A DNA stretch of 64,000 nt from Kribbella sp. ALI-6-A (lineage in GTDB: Bacteria > Actinomycetota > Actinomycetes > Propionibacteriales > Kribbellaceae). Location: NCBI RefSeq assembly GCF_001984195.1, contig NZ_MTQN01000011.1:868001-932000 (forward strand). The letters run 5' to 3'. The notes under the pieces were generated by a model, which saw only the letters and a list, made by a program, of their open reading frames with translations, was not told the origin of the DNA and ran no database searches. Made by a program: the position numbers and the translations under genes. Each line of letters opens with the position of its first letter. The stretch's first letter is position 1. This document shows positions 42,738 to 51,189 of the stretch, piece after piece.

Positions 42738-43183
42738 TCGTCGGTCCCCCCGTCCGCCGCGATCCGGCGGAACGACTGGTAGTGGTCGTCGGTGTAATAA
42801 CGCTCGCCGCCTTTCCCGGTCACGATCCGGCGTGCGCCGCGGTCCTTCTCGCCGGGCGTCTTCACGGTGTACTCGCGGTAGTACCCGCGGTTCTGCTTGG
42901 GCAGGATCTTCTCGAAGTTGCCGAAGACGACGCCGTCGCGGCTGTACGGGTACGGCCCGCCCTGGTCGATCAGCGTCAGCGTCTGCCGCGCCTCCTTCGG
43001 CAGGTCCTCGACCGCGACGAACGGCAACCCGCTGACGGGATCCTTCGACGGCTCACCCGACGCCGCGCCGCCCGATGTGCCACCCGACGGGCCGCAGCCG
43101 AACAGCGACGCCGCCAGCGTGATCACCAGCATCGCCACGACGACGGCCGCGACGATCCGGGCGGCCTTCGGGTTGTTGATCAT
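42734..43183 (-). CDS. Secreted or lipid-anchored barnase-type ribonuclease
   Basis: A 149-residue exported guanyl-specific RNase of the N1/T1/barnase family. ATG 43183 gives an N-terminal hydrophobic segment (about 9-28) ending in LFGCG, a lipobox-like site (Cys30), though Phe at -2 is unusual. Catalytic residues by motif are Glu104 in YREYTV, Arg118/119 in ARRIV and His134 in DDHYQSF. It overlaps thiE upstream and the barstar gene downstream by four bases each, so toxin and inhibitor are co-translated. Confidence 0.9.
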   Translation of the reverse strand: MINNPKAARIVAAVVVAMLVITLAASLFGCGPSGGTSGGAASGEPSKDPVSGLPFVAVEDLPKEARQTLTLIDQGGPYPYSRDGVVFGNFEKILPKQNRGYYREYTVKTPGEKDRGARRIVTGKGGERYYTDDHYQSFRRIAADGGTDE

Positions 43184-43839
43184 CCGGCGCCACGCAACCG
43201 CCGCGCGAACTCGCCGGCCGCCGCGGCCGGGTCGTCGGCCTGCGTGATCGCCCGTACGACGACCACGCGGCTCGCTCCGGCCTCGATCACCTGGTCGAGC
43301 CGCTCGAGGTCGATCCCACCGATCGCGAACCACGGCTTGGACTGCTGGCGACTCGCGGCGTACGAGACGAGTTCCAGGCCGGCCGCGGTCCGGCCGGGCT
43401 TGGTCGGGGTCTCCCAGGTCGGGCCGACGCAGAAGTAGTCCGAACCGGCCTCGGCGACCGCGGCGTTCACCTGACTGAAGGTGTGCGTGGAGCGGCCGAC
43501 GATCACCTCCGGGCCGGTGAGCGCCCGGGCGTGCTGCACCGGCAGATCACGCTGGCCGAGGTGCAGGACGTCGGCGCCGGCGACGTACGCGATGTCGGCG
43601 CGGTCGTTCACGGCGAGCAGCTTGCCGTGCCGCTTGCAGGCGTCGGCGAAGATCTCGAGCGCCGCGAGTTCGTCGGCCGCCTCCATCTCCTTCTGCCGGA
43701 GCTGCACGATGTCGACGCCACCGCCGAGCGCGGCGTCGAGGAACTGTTCGAGGTCGCCCTGCTGTTGCCTGGCGTCGGTGCACAGGTAGAGCCGGGCGGC
43801 GTCGAGTCGGTCGCGGAGTGGCGCGGTGTGCTCAGTCAC
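43180..43839 (-). CDS. thiE: Thiamine phosphate synthase ThiE
   Basis: ThiE joins HMP diphosphate and thiazole phosphate to give thiamine phosphate. The 219-residue TIM barrel shows VDIVQLRQKEME, LLAVNDRADIAY, LHLGQRDLPV, IVGRSTHTF, FCVGPTWETPTKPG and AIGGIDLERL, all family motifs. Start GTG 43839. It is divergent from thiO and, unusually, is followed by the RNase and barstar genes with ATGA overlaps. No TPP riboswitch fits in the 42-bp upstream gap. Confidence 0.95.
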   Translation of the reverse strand: MTEHTAPLRDRLDAARLYLCTDARQQQGDLEQFLDAALGGGVDIVQLRQKEMEAADELAALEIFADACKRHGKLLAVNDRADIAYVAGADVLHLGQRDLPVQHARALTGPEVIVGRSTHTFSQVNAAVAEAGSDYFCVGPTWETPTKPGRTAAGLELVSYAASRQQSKPWFAIGGIDLERLDQVIEAGASRVVVVRAITQADDPAAAAGEFARRLRGAG

Positions 43840-43881
43840 AAGCCCAAGCCTGCCATGTGTATACCGAAGTAGTGTTGGCCT

Positions 43882-45078
43882 ATGACGGAGTCGAGGTCCG
43901 AGGTCGTGGTGGTGGGCGGCGGACTGATCGGTTTGTCGATCGCGTGGCGGTTGGCTGCAGACGGTATCCAGGTGACGGTATGTGACCCGACACCCGGCAG
44001 CCGGACCTCGTCGGTCGCGGCCGGCATGCTCGCTCCCGTCACCGAGGTCGAGTACGGCGAGGACGCCCTGCTCGCGCTCAATCTGGCCGGCAACGCCGCC
44101 TGGCCATCGTTCGCCGAAGAGCTCGAAGCGCTCACCGGTCTCCCGGCCGGCCTGCACCGAACCGGCACCCTCTCGGTCGCGTACGACGCCGACGACGCGG
44201 CGGCGATTCGCCGGCTCGCCGAGTACCAGCGCCGCCTCGGTCTCGAGGTCGAGGAACTCACCGGCCGCGAGACCCGCAAACGTGAACCCCTGCTCGCCGC
44301 CGGCGTGGCGGCCGGTGTCTGGGTGCCCGGCGACCACTCCGTCGACAACCGCCTGACCGTCGCCGCCCTGCTGCGCGCGGCCGAGTTGTCGGGCGTCACG
44401 CTGATCCGCCGTTCGATCAGCCGAATTCTGATCGAGGGCACGAAGGCGGTCGGCGTCGAGCTGGACAACGGCGACACGATCCGCGCCGAGCAGTTGGTCG
44501 CCGCGGCTGGTCCCTGGACCGCACAGCTCAACGGCATCCCCGACGAGCTTCGCCCACCGGTACGACCGCTGAAGGGTGAGATCCTGCGGCTGCGTGTCCC
44601 GGAGGCGTACCGCCCCGTTCTGCACCACACCGTACGAGCGACCGCGCGCGGCTTCTCGGTCTATCTGGTCCCCCGGCCCGGCGGTGAACTGGTCGTCGGC
44701 GCGACGACGTCGGAGCTCGGCTACGACACCAGAGTCCTGGCCGGCGGGGTGTTCACGCTCTTGCGGGACGCACGGATGGTCCTGCCGATCACCGACGAGC
44801 TCGAGCTGGTCGAGAGCATCGCGGGGCTCCGGCCCGCGACACCCGACAACGCGCCGGTGCTGGGCGCGTCAGGGCTCGACGGACTGCTCTGGGCGACCGG
44901 CCACTACCGCAACGGCGTACTGCTGACGCCGATCACGGCGCAGGTCGTCGCCGAGACCGTTCGGACCGGCGTACTGCCGAAGGTGGCGGAGCCGTTCCTG
45001 GCGAGCCGGTTCACGCGATCTCACGGGGACGACCGGGCGGGTACCGGCGCTGCGGACGCGCCTAAGGTGATGGGGTGA
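43882..45078 (+). CDS. thiO: Glycine oxidase ThiO
   Basis: ThiO oxidises glycine to the imine used in thiazole synthesis. The 398-residue FAD protein begins with the dinucleotide fold VVVVGGGLIGLSIAWRLA and has the DAO motifs SVAAGMLAP, GAT and the C-terminal ATGHYRNGVLLTP. TAGTGT (43870-43875) is 6 nt before ATG 43882, implying a leaderless message. Its end overlaps thiS by four bases, and thiG follows, so the thiazole branch is one operon. Confidence 0.94.
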   Translation: MTESRSEVVVVGGGLIGLSIAWRLAADGIQVTVCDPTPGSRTSSVAAGMLAPVTEVEYGEDALLALNLAGNAAWPSFAEELEALTGLPAGLHRTGTLSVAYDADDAAAIRRLAEYQRRLGLEVEELTGRETRKREPLLAAGVAAGVWVPGDHSVDNRLTVAALLRAAELSGVTLIRRSISRILIEGTKAVGVELDNGDTIRAEQLVAAAGPWTAQLNGIPDELRPPVRPLKGEILRLRVPEAYRPVLHHTVRATARGFSVYLVPRPGGELVVGATTSELGYDTRVLAGGVFTLLRDARMVLPITDELELVESIAGLRPATPDNAPVLGASGLDGLLWATGHYRNGVLLTPITAQVVAETVRTGVLPKVAEPFLASRFTRSHGDDRAGTGAADAPKVMG

Positions 45079-45287
45079 GTGAGGTCATGAACGTGCTGGT
45101 GAACGGCTCCGCCGAGCAGATCGACGCCGGGACGACCGTCGCCGACGTGGTGGAGCGATGGGCCCGCAGCCCGATCGGGGTCGCGGTGGCAGTCAACGAA
45201 GCGGTGGTGACCCGGGCCGAGTGGCCGGGGACGGCGCTGGCCGAGGGCGACCGGGTGGAAATCCTCACCGCGGTCCAGGGCGGTTGA
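45075..45287 (+). CDS. thiS: Sulfur carrier protein ThiS
   Basis: ThiS is a 70-residue ubiquitin-like protein whose C-terminal Gly-Gly is thiocarboxylated and donates sulfur to ThiG. The sequence ends EILTAVQGG and contains VAVAVNEAVVTRAEW, both typical. GTG 45075 is 6 nt after TAAGGT (45063-45068), so an internal leaderless promoter inside the end of thiO is possible besides coupling to thiO. Confidence 0.94.
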   Translation: MSEVMNVLVNGSAEQIDAGTTVADVVERWARSPIGVAVAVNEAVVTRAEWPGTALAEGDRVEILTAVQGG

Positions 45288-45296
45288 GGAGAAGAC

Positions 45297-46073
45297 ATGA
45301 GTGACGACACCCTGGTGATCGCCGGACGCGAGCTGACGTCCCGGCTGGTGATGGGCACGGGGGGAGCGCCCAGCCTCGAGGTACTGGAAGAGGCGTTGAT
45401 CGCGTCCGGCACCCAGCTCACCACCGTCGCTCTGCGGCGGCTCGACCCGAACCAGCAGGGCTCGGTGCTCGACGTCCTGCGCAAGCACGACATCGCCGTA
45501 CTGCCCAACACCGCGGGCTGTTTCACTGCGGGTGAAGCAGTGCTCACTGCGCGTTTGGCCCGCGAGGCGCTGGAGACCGATCTGGTGAAGCTGGAGGTCG
45601 TTGCCGACGACCACACCCTGCTGCCCGACCCGGTCGAACTGCTCGACGCCGCGGAAACCCTTGCCGCCGACGGGTTCCAGGTGCTCGCCTACACCAACGA
45701 CGACCCGATCCTCGCGCGCCGGCTGGAGCAGGTGGGCTGCGCGGCGGTGATGCCGCTCGGAGCGCCGATCGGTTCGGGGCTCGGAATTCGCAACCCGCAC
45801 AACATCAGCATGATCGTCGAGGCCGCCAAGGTGCCCGTCGTGCTCGACGCGGGCATCGGTACGGCGTCCGACGCGGCGCTGGCGATGGAGCTCGGATGTG
45901 ACGCTGTGCTACTGGCGACGGCGGTGACCCGGGCCGAACGACCGGCCCTGATGGCCGCCGCGATGCGCGACGCGGTGACTGCCGGACGCAACGCTCTGCT
46001 GGCCGGGCGGATCCCCCGCCGGTACCACGCGGCGCAGGCCTCCTCGCCGCTCGAGGGCCGCGCCGAGCTGTAG
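45297..46073 (+). CDS. thiG: Thiazole synthase ThiG
   Basis: ThiG condenses deoxyxylulose phosphate, dehydroglycine and sulfur from ThiS-COSH into the thiazole ring. The 258-residue protein shows SRLVMGTGGAPS, VLPNTAGCFTAGEAV, the Schiff-base lysine region DLVKLEVV, MPLGAPIGSGLGI and VVLDAGIGTASDAALAMELG. GAGGAG lies 6-7 nt before ATG 45297. A terminator follows. No thiC, thiD or thiF gene is in the window. Confidence 0.96.
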   Translation: MSDDTLVIAGRELTSRLVMGTGGAPSLEVLEEALIASGTQLTTVALRRLDPNQQGSVLDVLRKHDIAVLPNTAGCFTAGEAVLTARLAREALETDLVKLEVVADDHTLLPDPVELLDAAETLAADGFQVLAYTNDDPILARRLEQVGCAAVMPLGAPIGSGLGIRNPHNISMIVEAAKVPVVLDAGIGTASDAALAMELGCDAVLLATAVTRAERPALMAAAMRDAVTAGRNALLAGRIPRRYHAAQASSPLEGRAEL

Positions 46074-46088
46074 TTCGCCCCTCCCCAT

Positions 46089-46121
46089 CGATGCCGTCGG
46101 CACCTGTTGCCGATGGCATCG
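46089..46121 (+). terminator. Terminator of the thiO-thiS-thiG operon
   Basis: CGATGCCGTCGGC (46089-46101) pairs with GCCGATGGCATCG (46109-46121) apart from one G-U, with a 7-nt loop. Confidence 0.65.
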
Positions 46122-46156
46122 GTCGTACGGCAAACCCCTTGTGGGCGCGTCGATTG

Positions 46157-46178
46157 TGAACCACATCCATGTAGTTCA
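46157..46178. promoter_or_regulatory. 22-bp palindrome upstream of the LysM gene
   Basis: The site reads TGAAC-N-ACAT-N2-ATGT-N-GTTCA, with all nine base pairs of the two half-sites matching. It is 112 bp before the LysM/transglycosylase start, followed by TTACGTAA and two CGTAAC repeats. Probably an operator; the binding protein is not identifiable. Confidence 0.55.
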
Positions 46179-46290
46179 GGCGTCAACTGTAAACATTACG
46201 TAACAGCCGTAACCTCTGCCCCGTCGGTCCCTGTTGTCACATCAGCATCACCACTTACGGTCAAAGGACGTTGACACGGGGAGATGGACA

Positions 46291-47307
46291 ATGACGAACA
46301 CGAGCGCCACGGCGCCTGAGCCCGAGCACAACGTCCGAACCGAGCCGCGGAACCGGCGGCGTACCGTCGTCAAGATCCTCACCGGCCTCGCGGTCCCGCT
46401 GATCGCGGCCGGTGTGATCACCGCCGGATCGCCCGGCTTCGGGCAGTACAAGGTCAAGCAGGGCGACACGCTGAGTCACATCGCCGCCCGGTACGGCACC
46501 ACGGTCAAGACGCTGGTCGCACTGAACGACCTGCCCGGCAACGGGAACGCGATCTACGCCGGCGAGGTCCTTCAGTTGCCCGGCGGGCCGAAGAAGGCAC
46601 CACCACGCAGCACGGCCGCCGGACGAGGCCGGATCAGCTACTTGGTGAAGTCCGGCGACACGATCGGCGGGATCGCCCGGCGGTACCACGTCAGCCAGGC
46701 CTACCTGCTGTCGGTGAACGGCATGAAGCGCAGCGACCGGATCTACGTCGGCAAACCGATCCTGGTGCCGGTTCCGGTGCCGAAGGCAACCACGAAACCC
46801 GGCAAGAAGAAGAACAACACCTTCAACGGGCGGATCTACGCCGACCACGTGGTCGAGGCCGCCGACAAGAACCGGGCCACACTGAAGAACCGCAAACTGC
46901 CCAGCCGCGGCCAGATCCGCTCGATGATCATCGCGACCTCGCAACGCTACGGCGTCGATCCCGAGCTGGCGCTGGCGATCTCCTGGCAGGAGTCGGGCTG
47001 GAAGCAGCGGGTGGTGTCGCCGGCGAACGCGGTCGGCGCGATGCAGGTGATCCCGTCCACCGGGCGGTACGCCTCGGCGATCGTCGGGCGCAAGCTCGAC
47101 CTGCTGAAACCGCAGGACAACATCACCGCGGGCGTCGTCCTGCTGGACCGGCTGACCGGCGCGGCCAAGCTCGACATCGCGGTCGCCGGGTACTACCAGG
47201 GCCTGGGCGGCGTACGCCGCAACGGGATGTACCCCGACACCAAGCGGTACGTGAAGAGCGTGCTGCAGATCAAGACCCGCCTCGAGAGCGGGTGGAACCC
47301 GGCCTGA
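46291..47307 (+). CDS. Exported LysM / lytic transglycosylase protein
   Basis: A 338-residue envelope protein. A basic N-terminus leads to a membrane helix (about 27-45), then two LysM peptidoglycan-binding domains (about 52-96 and 115-160), a Lys-rich linker, and an SLT-type transglycosylase domain (about 208-330) with the catalytic Glu in WQESGW (234) and the NAVGAMQVIPSTG motif. GGGGAG is 7 nt before ATG 46291. It should cleave glycan strands at the cell wall; a terminator follows. Confidence 0.9.
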   Translation: MTNTSATAPEPEHNVRTEPRNRRRTVVKILTGLAVPLIAAGVITAGSPGFGQYKVKQGDTLSHIAARYGTTVKTLVALNDLPGNGNAIYAGEVLQLPGGPKKAPPRSTAAGRGRISYLVKSGDTIGGIARRYHVSQAYLLSVNGMKRSDRIYVGKPILVPVPVPKATTKPGKKKNNTFNGRIYADHVVEAADKNRATLKNRKLPSRGQIRSMIIATSQRYGVDPELALAISWQESGWKQRVVSPANAVGAMQVIPSTGRYASAIVGRKLDLLKPQDNITAGVVLLDRLTGAAKLDIAVAGYYQGLGGVRRNGMYPDTKRYVKSVLQIKTRLESGWNPA

Positions 47308-47350
47308 TCTCGCTTGCCGGAGTAGAGGCTCCGGAGCGTGACCGTCAGTG

Positions 47351-47382
47351 GTCCCGGCGCGGCGGCAAAGCTGCGCCGGGAC
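47351..47382 (+). terminator. Terminator of the LysM/transglycosylase gene
   Basis: GTCCCGGCGCGGC (47351-47363) pairs with GCTGCGCCGGGAC (47370-47382), one G-U, around GGCAAA, followed by TGCTTATTT. Confidence 0.75.
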
Positions 47383-47434
47383 TGCTTATTTACACTCTCA
47401 TTGCAGACTGGCTTCGAGAGGCGGCTCACCGCAC

Positions 47435-49432
47435 GTGACGGACGACGTAGACACCCAGGTCGGCGACCGCCTGGTCGGGCGGGTGCTCGACGGGCGGTAC
47501 CGCGTGGGTGCGCGCGTCGCCAAGGGCGGTATGGCGACCGTCTACGAGGCGCTCGACATGCGGCTGGACCGGGTCGTCGCGCTCAAGGTGATGCATCTGG
47601 GCATGGGCGACGACGCCGAGTTCGGCCGCCGGTTCGTCGCCGAGGCGCGGGCCGCCGCGAAGCTGTCGCACCCGAACGTGGTCGCCGTGTTCGACCAGGG
47701 CGAGGACGACGGCACACTGTTCCTGGCGATGGAGTACGTACCGGGCCGGACGCTGCGCGACGTCGTCCGGGAGCAGGCTCCGCTGTCGCCGGCGCGCGCG
47801 CTCGACCTGCTGATGCCGGTGCTGTCCGCGCTCTCGGCGGCCCACGACGCCGGCATCGTGCACCGCGACATCAAGCCCGAGAACGTGCTGATCTCCCACG
47901 ACGGCACGGTCAAGGTCGCCGACTTCGGCCTGGCCCGCGCGGTGACGACCACCGGTCAGACCGCGACGCAGGGCCTGCTGATGGGCACGGTCTCCTACCT
48001 CGCGCCCGAGCTCGTCACCGACGGCAGCGCCGACGCGCGCTCCGACGTCTACTCGGCCGGCATCCTGCTGTACGAACTGCTGACCGGCAGCAAGCCGCAC
48101 ACCGGCGACACGCCGATCCAGGTCGCGTACGCGCACGTGCACGCCGACGTCCCGGCGCCGTCGTTGCTCGAGCCCGGCATCCCGCCGTACGTCGACGCGC
48201 TGGTCCAGCGGGCCACGGCGCGTGATCGCGATCTGCGCCCGGCCGACGCCCGGGTGATGAGCCGGCAGCTTCGCCGGGTTCGCAGCGCGCTGGAGGAAGG
48301 GCTGCCGGACGATCCCGAGCTGACCGGCGACCTGACCGTGCCGCTGCAGGCGGTCCGCGAGGAGTCCGGGTACGACGACGGCTACAGGCGCGGCAACGGG
48401 TACGTCGAGCACCGCCGCGACAGCTACCCGCCGTACGAGGAACCGCGGTCCAACGGCTACCACCCGCCGGGACGGCCGAACGAGACGATCGTCGTGCCGC
48501 TCGAGCGCGATGCGGCACCCGCCACCCGGGTCACGCCGGTGCCGGTGCGCCGGGGTCGTGGCCTGATCGCGCTGATCGCCGTACTGGCGCTCGCGATCGG
48601 TGTCGGCACGGCCGGCTGGTACTACGGCATCCACCGCTACACCTCGACGCCGGTCCTGCTGAACCTGTCCGCCACCGACGCGTCGGCCAAGGCGAGCGAA
48701 CTCGGCCTCACCACGAAGCTGGCGAACCAGGACTTCTCCGAAGACGTCCCGCGCGGTCAGGTGATGGGCACCAGCCCGTCGCCCGGCGAGCGGATCCGCA
48801 AGGACGGCGAGATCGCGCTCACCGTCTCGAAGGGCCCCGAGCGCTATCGGGTTCCGCAGTTGAAGGGCCTCGACGAAGAGGCCGCGCGGCGCGCGCTGGA
48901 ATCGATCAAGCTGGTCACCGGCCGGGTCACCAACAGCTACAGCGAGACCGTGCCGGCCGGGCGGGTGATCGCGTTCACGCCGAAGTTCGACACGGTGATG
49001 AAGCCCGGCAACACGGTCAACCTCTGGATCAGTCTCGGCCGGCGCCCGATCACCGTGCCCGACCTGACCGGCAAGACCTACCAGGAGGCCAACCGCACGC
49101 TGCGCAAGGCCGGCTTCGTGGTCGAGCGCACCAACGAGTACGACGCGAAGGTCCCGGCCGGCTCGGTCGTCTCCCAGACGCCGAACAACGGCACCCTGTT
49201 CGCCAAGGACAAGGTCAAACTCGTCGTCTCCAAGGGCCCGCCGCTGGTCGAGGTCCCCAACGTCCGCCGCAAGGGCCTGGCCGACGCCCAGAAGATCCTC
49301 ACCGAGGCCGGCTTCAAGGTGAAGGTCGAGCAGGCCCCGTTCCACCTCGGCCTCAACCTGGTCGCCGGCCAGAACCCCGCCGCGGGCCAACAGGCCCAGC
49401 CGGGTACGACCGTCATCGTCACGATCGTCTGA
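47435..49432 (+). CDS. PASTA-domain Ser/Thr protein kinase
   Basis: A PknB-like receptor kinase of 665 residues. The kinase domain has the Gly-rich loop AKGGMATVYEA, catalytic Lys51, HRDIKPEN (143-150), DFG (163-165) and the GTVSYLAPE activation-loop end. A juxtamembrane region rich in Tyr, Arg and Pro (about 310-375) leads to a membrane helix (378-399) and four extracellular PASTA repeats (about 405-665), which bind peptidoglycan or lipid II fragments. GTG 47435 is the likely start; GAGAGG lies 14 nt away, which is weak. Its neighbours suggest cell-wall control. Confidence 0.92.
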   Translation: MTDDVDTQVGDRLVGRVLDGRYRVGARVAKGGMATVYEALDMRLDRVVALKVMHLGMGDDAEFGRRFVAEARAAAKLSHPNVVAVFDQGEDDGTLFLAMEYVPGRTLRDVVREQAPLSPARALDLLMPVLSALSAAHDAGIVHRDIKPENVLISHDGTVKVADFGLARAVTTTGQTATQGLLMGTVSYLAPELVTDGSADARSDVYSAGILLYELLTGSKPHTGDTPIQVAYAHVHADVPAPSLLEPGIPPYVDALVQRATARDRDLRPADARVMSRQLRRVRSALEEGLPDDPELTGDLTVPLQAVREESGYDDGYRRGNGYVEHRRDSYPPYEEPRSNGYHPPGRPNETIVVPLERDAAPATRVTPVPVRRGRGLIALIAVLALAIGVGTAGWYYGIHRYTSTPVLLNLSATDASAKASELGLTTKLANQDFSEDVPRGQVMGTSPSPGERIRKDGEIALTVSKGPERYRVPQLKGLDEEAARRALESIKLVTGRVTNSYSETVPAGRVIAFTPKFDTVMKPGNTVNLWISLGRRPITVPDLTGKTYQEANRTLRKAGFVVERTNEYDAKVPAGSVVSQTPNNGTLFAKDKVKLVVSKGPPLVEVPNVRRKGLADAQKILTEAGFKVKVEQAPFHLGLNLVAGQNPAAGQQAQPGTTVIVTIV

Positions 49433-49435
49433 CGC

Positions 49436-49912
49436 TCAGCCGGCGGTGCCACGGTCGTCCGACGCCGAGCCGCCGGCGGCGTCGAGCCGCTGCTTCAGAC
49501 GGGTCATGTTGCCGCGCATCTCGCGGCGGGACTGCGGCCGTACCAGCAGTGGAACCAGGACCTTGCCGATGCCGTGTCCCTCAAAGTCGACGTCGATCCG
49601 CACCTTGCACGCGCGGCGTCCGGGGACCGGCTCGACGGTCACGTCGACCGCGGCGCGGATCGGTCCGTCGATCCCGCGCACACCCCAGGCCCGCGGCGGG
49701 TCCAGCCGGACCAGCTCGGACACCACCGTCCGTTCGCGCCCACCGATCCGGCGAGTCGTCGTGCACTTCGCGCCGACCTCGGCCGTCTCCCCCTCCAGCT
49801 GCCCACCCAAGACGCCGGCCTGCCACTCCGGAAACCGGTCCGGGTCGACCACGTACGCGAACACCTCGTCCGGCGTACCGGCAACCTCCACCGTCGACAC
49901 GATCGCTGCCAT
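49436..49912 (-). CDS. SRPBCC (polyketide cyclase-like) protein
   Basis: A 158-residue START/SRPBCC-fold protein: MAAIVSTVEVAGTPDEVFAYVVDPDRFPEWQAGV is a typical opening, and the C-terminal helix ends in a Met/Arg-rich stretch. Ligand unknown. ATG 49912 has GGGAG about 6 nt upstream. The frame stays open upstream into the truncated hydrolase, but the own ribosome-binding site argues for a separate gene. It is convergent with the kinase, 3 bp between stops. Confidence 0.83.
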   Translation of the reverse strand: MAAIVSTVEVAGTPDEVFAYVVDPDRFPEWQAGVLGGQLEGETAEVGAKCTTTRRIGGRERTVVSELVRLDPPRAWGVRGIDGPIRAAVDVTVEPVPGRRACKVRIDVDFEGHGIGKVLVPLLVRPQSRREMRGNMTRLKQRLDAAGGSASDDRGTAG

Positions 49913-49982
49913 CTCGAACTCCCGTCCTCGATCCACCCTGCAGCAGCTTGACGAACAACGTCTCTCGGAATCGACAGCGACG

Positions 49983-50371
49983 ACTAGGACCTGACGTCGT
50001 CCCAGACGTACTCGGTGCGATCGAGGTGCGGGTTGTAGATCGTGACCACGCTTCGGGTCTCGGCGACGCTGACCAGGCGCGACCTCTCCCCCGTCGCTGA
50101 ACCCGACCGGGTGGGCCGCGCCGACGCCGAGTTCGTCGAGCAGCGCGAGAAAGGCCCGCGCGTCCTCCGCGTAGAAATCCGCGGAGTACTCCCGCGGCTG
50201 CGGACCCGACCGGCCCGACCCCGGCAGGTCAGCCGAGACGACTCGGAAGCCGTCCTCCAGCTCAGCCCGCAACCGCCCGAACTCGACCGCGCTCCCCGCC
50301 CACCCCGGCAGCAACAACACCGCGTCGCCGCGGCCGGAGTCGTCGTACTGGATCGTTCCGAACGTCGGCAT
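49983..50371 (-). pseudogene. Truncated alpha/beta hydrolase
   Basis: From ATG 50371 (overlapping the preceding stop as TGATG) the frame encodes MPTFGTIQYDDSGRG, LLLPGWAGSAVEF, SADLPGSGRSG and the nucleophile elbow VGFSDGGEVA, then loses similarity. In another frame the tail reads RLVSVAETRSVVTIYNPHLD and stops at 49983-49985. The catalytic Asp and His regions are missing, so the gene seems to have lost its 3' two thirds by deletion and been joined to an unrelated end. Confidence 0.65.
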
Positions 50372-51189
50372 CAGGTCATCGTGGGGCGAGCCTGCGCGAA
50401 GGTCCAGCGATGGCCTTCCAGGTCTTCGGCCTCGTAGCGGCGGTAGCCGTGCTGGTGGATCTCGCTGACGATCTTGGCCCCCTGCTCGGTACTGCGGGCG
50501 AAATGCGCGTCGAGGTCGTCGACGTACACCCAGACGGCGTGGTCCGCGCGAGGTGCGCTGTCGTCTTCGAGCTCGAAGAGCAGGATCGCGGAGATGCCGA
50601 CCTGCAACTCGATCCAGGGAGCGTGCTCGCCCTCGGCGGGGATGCGATCCCAGGAGTCGAGGCCGAACGTGGTGTGCAACCAGCGCGCGGCCGCGCCCGG
50701 ATCCCTGTAGTACAAGGCGATCGAGAGCCGGTCGATCTCGCGCGGCGTGGACGGCGCGGAGTCGCGGCGGGACACCCAGTTCGGGAACCAGCCGATGACG
50801 TTGGGCCACATGTAGAAGGCCTTCTCGCCTCCGGGCAGCAGTCTCTGCTCGACGGTGACGCGGGTGCCGGCGTCGACGGGTTCGAACGCGATCTCGGTTT
50901 CGGTGTCGTCGACGGAACTGCGGTAGCCCAAGCGCGCGCCCGGCTCCCAGATCGTGATCCGGCCGAGCTCGAGCGCGTCCTCGCCGGAGGGATCGGCCGT
51001 GACTCGATAGACCTCCAGGATCCGGCCGCCGACGCCGGGCTCGATCCGCATCTGCACCGCGCGGGCGGAGTCGAAGAAGTTGATCGGGCCGCGGACCCAC
51101 CACAGGTCGATCTCCTCGGTGAAGATCCGGAATGCCGTCGCCGGATCGGCGGCGACCTCAACGGTTGCGGACGCGGACTGCTCGGTCAC
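50371..51189 (-). CDS. SRPBCC-VOC fusion protein
   Basis: A 272-residue protein with two domains. Residues 1-150 are an AHSA1/SRPBCC domain (DPATAFRIFTEEIDLWW, LLPGGEKAFYMWPN); residues about 155-272 are a VOC (glyoxalase-like) domain (DRLSIALYYRDPGAAARWL, VWVYVDDLDAHFARS, GHRWTFAQARP). Such fusions accompany ArsR regulators; a role in small-molecule detoxification is a guess. GTG 51189 has GAGGGAG 5 nt upstream and overlaps the ArsR stop as GTGA. Confidence 0.85.
   Translation of the reverse strand: MTEQSASATVEVAADPATAFRIFTEEIDLWWVRGPINFFDSARAVQMRIEPGVGGRILEVYRVTADPSGEDALELGRITIWEPGARLGYRSSVDDTETEIAFEPVDAGTRVTVEQRLLPGGEKAFYMWPNVIGWFPNWVSRRDSAPSTPREIDRLSIALYYRDPGAAARWLHTTFGLDSWDRIPAEGEHAPWIELQVGISAILLFELEDDSAPRADHAVWVYVDDLDAHFARSTEQGAKIVSEIHQHGYRRYEAEDLEGHRWTFAQARPTMT

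Noticed and set aside
46122..46290. c-di-AMP (ydaO-type) riboswitch before the LysM gene
   Set aside because: Cell-wall hydrolase genes in actinobacteria often have one, but I cannot find its conserved core or a matching fold; the dyad at 46157-46178 is short and looks like a protein site.
49436..50371. Single hydrolase-SRPBCC fusion gene
   Set aside because: The frame is open throughout, but similarity breaks after the hydrolase elbow and the SRPBCC part has its own ribosome-binding site and ATG at 49912.
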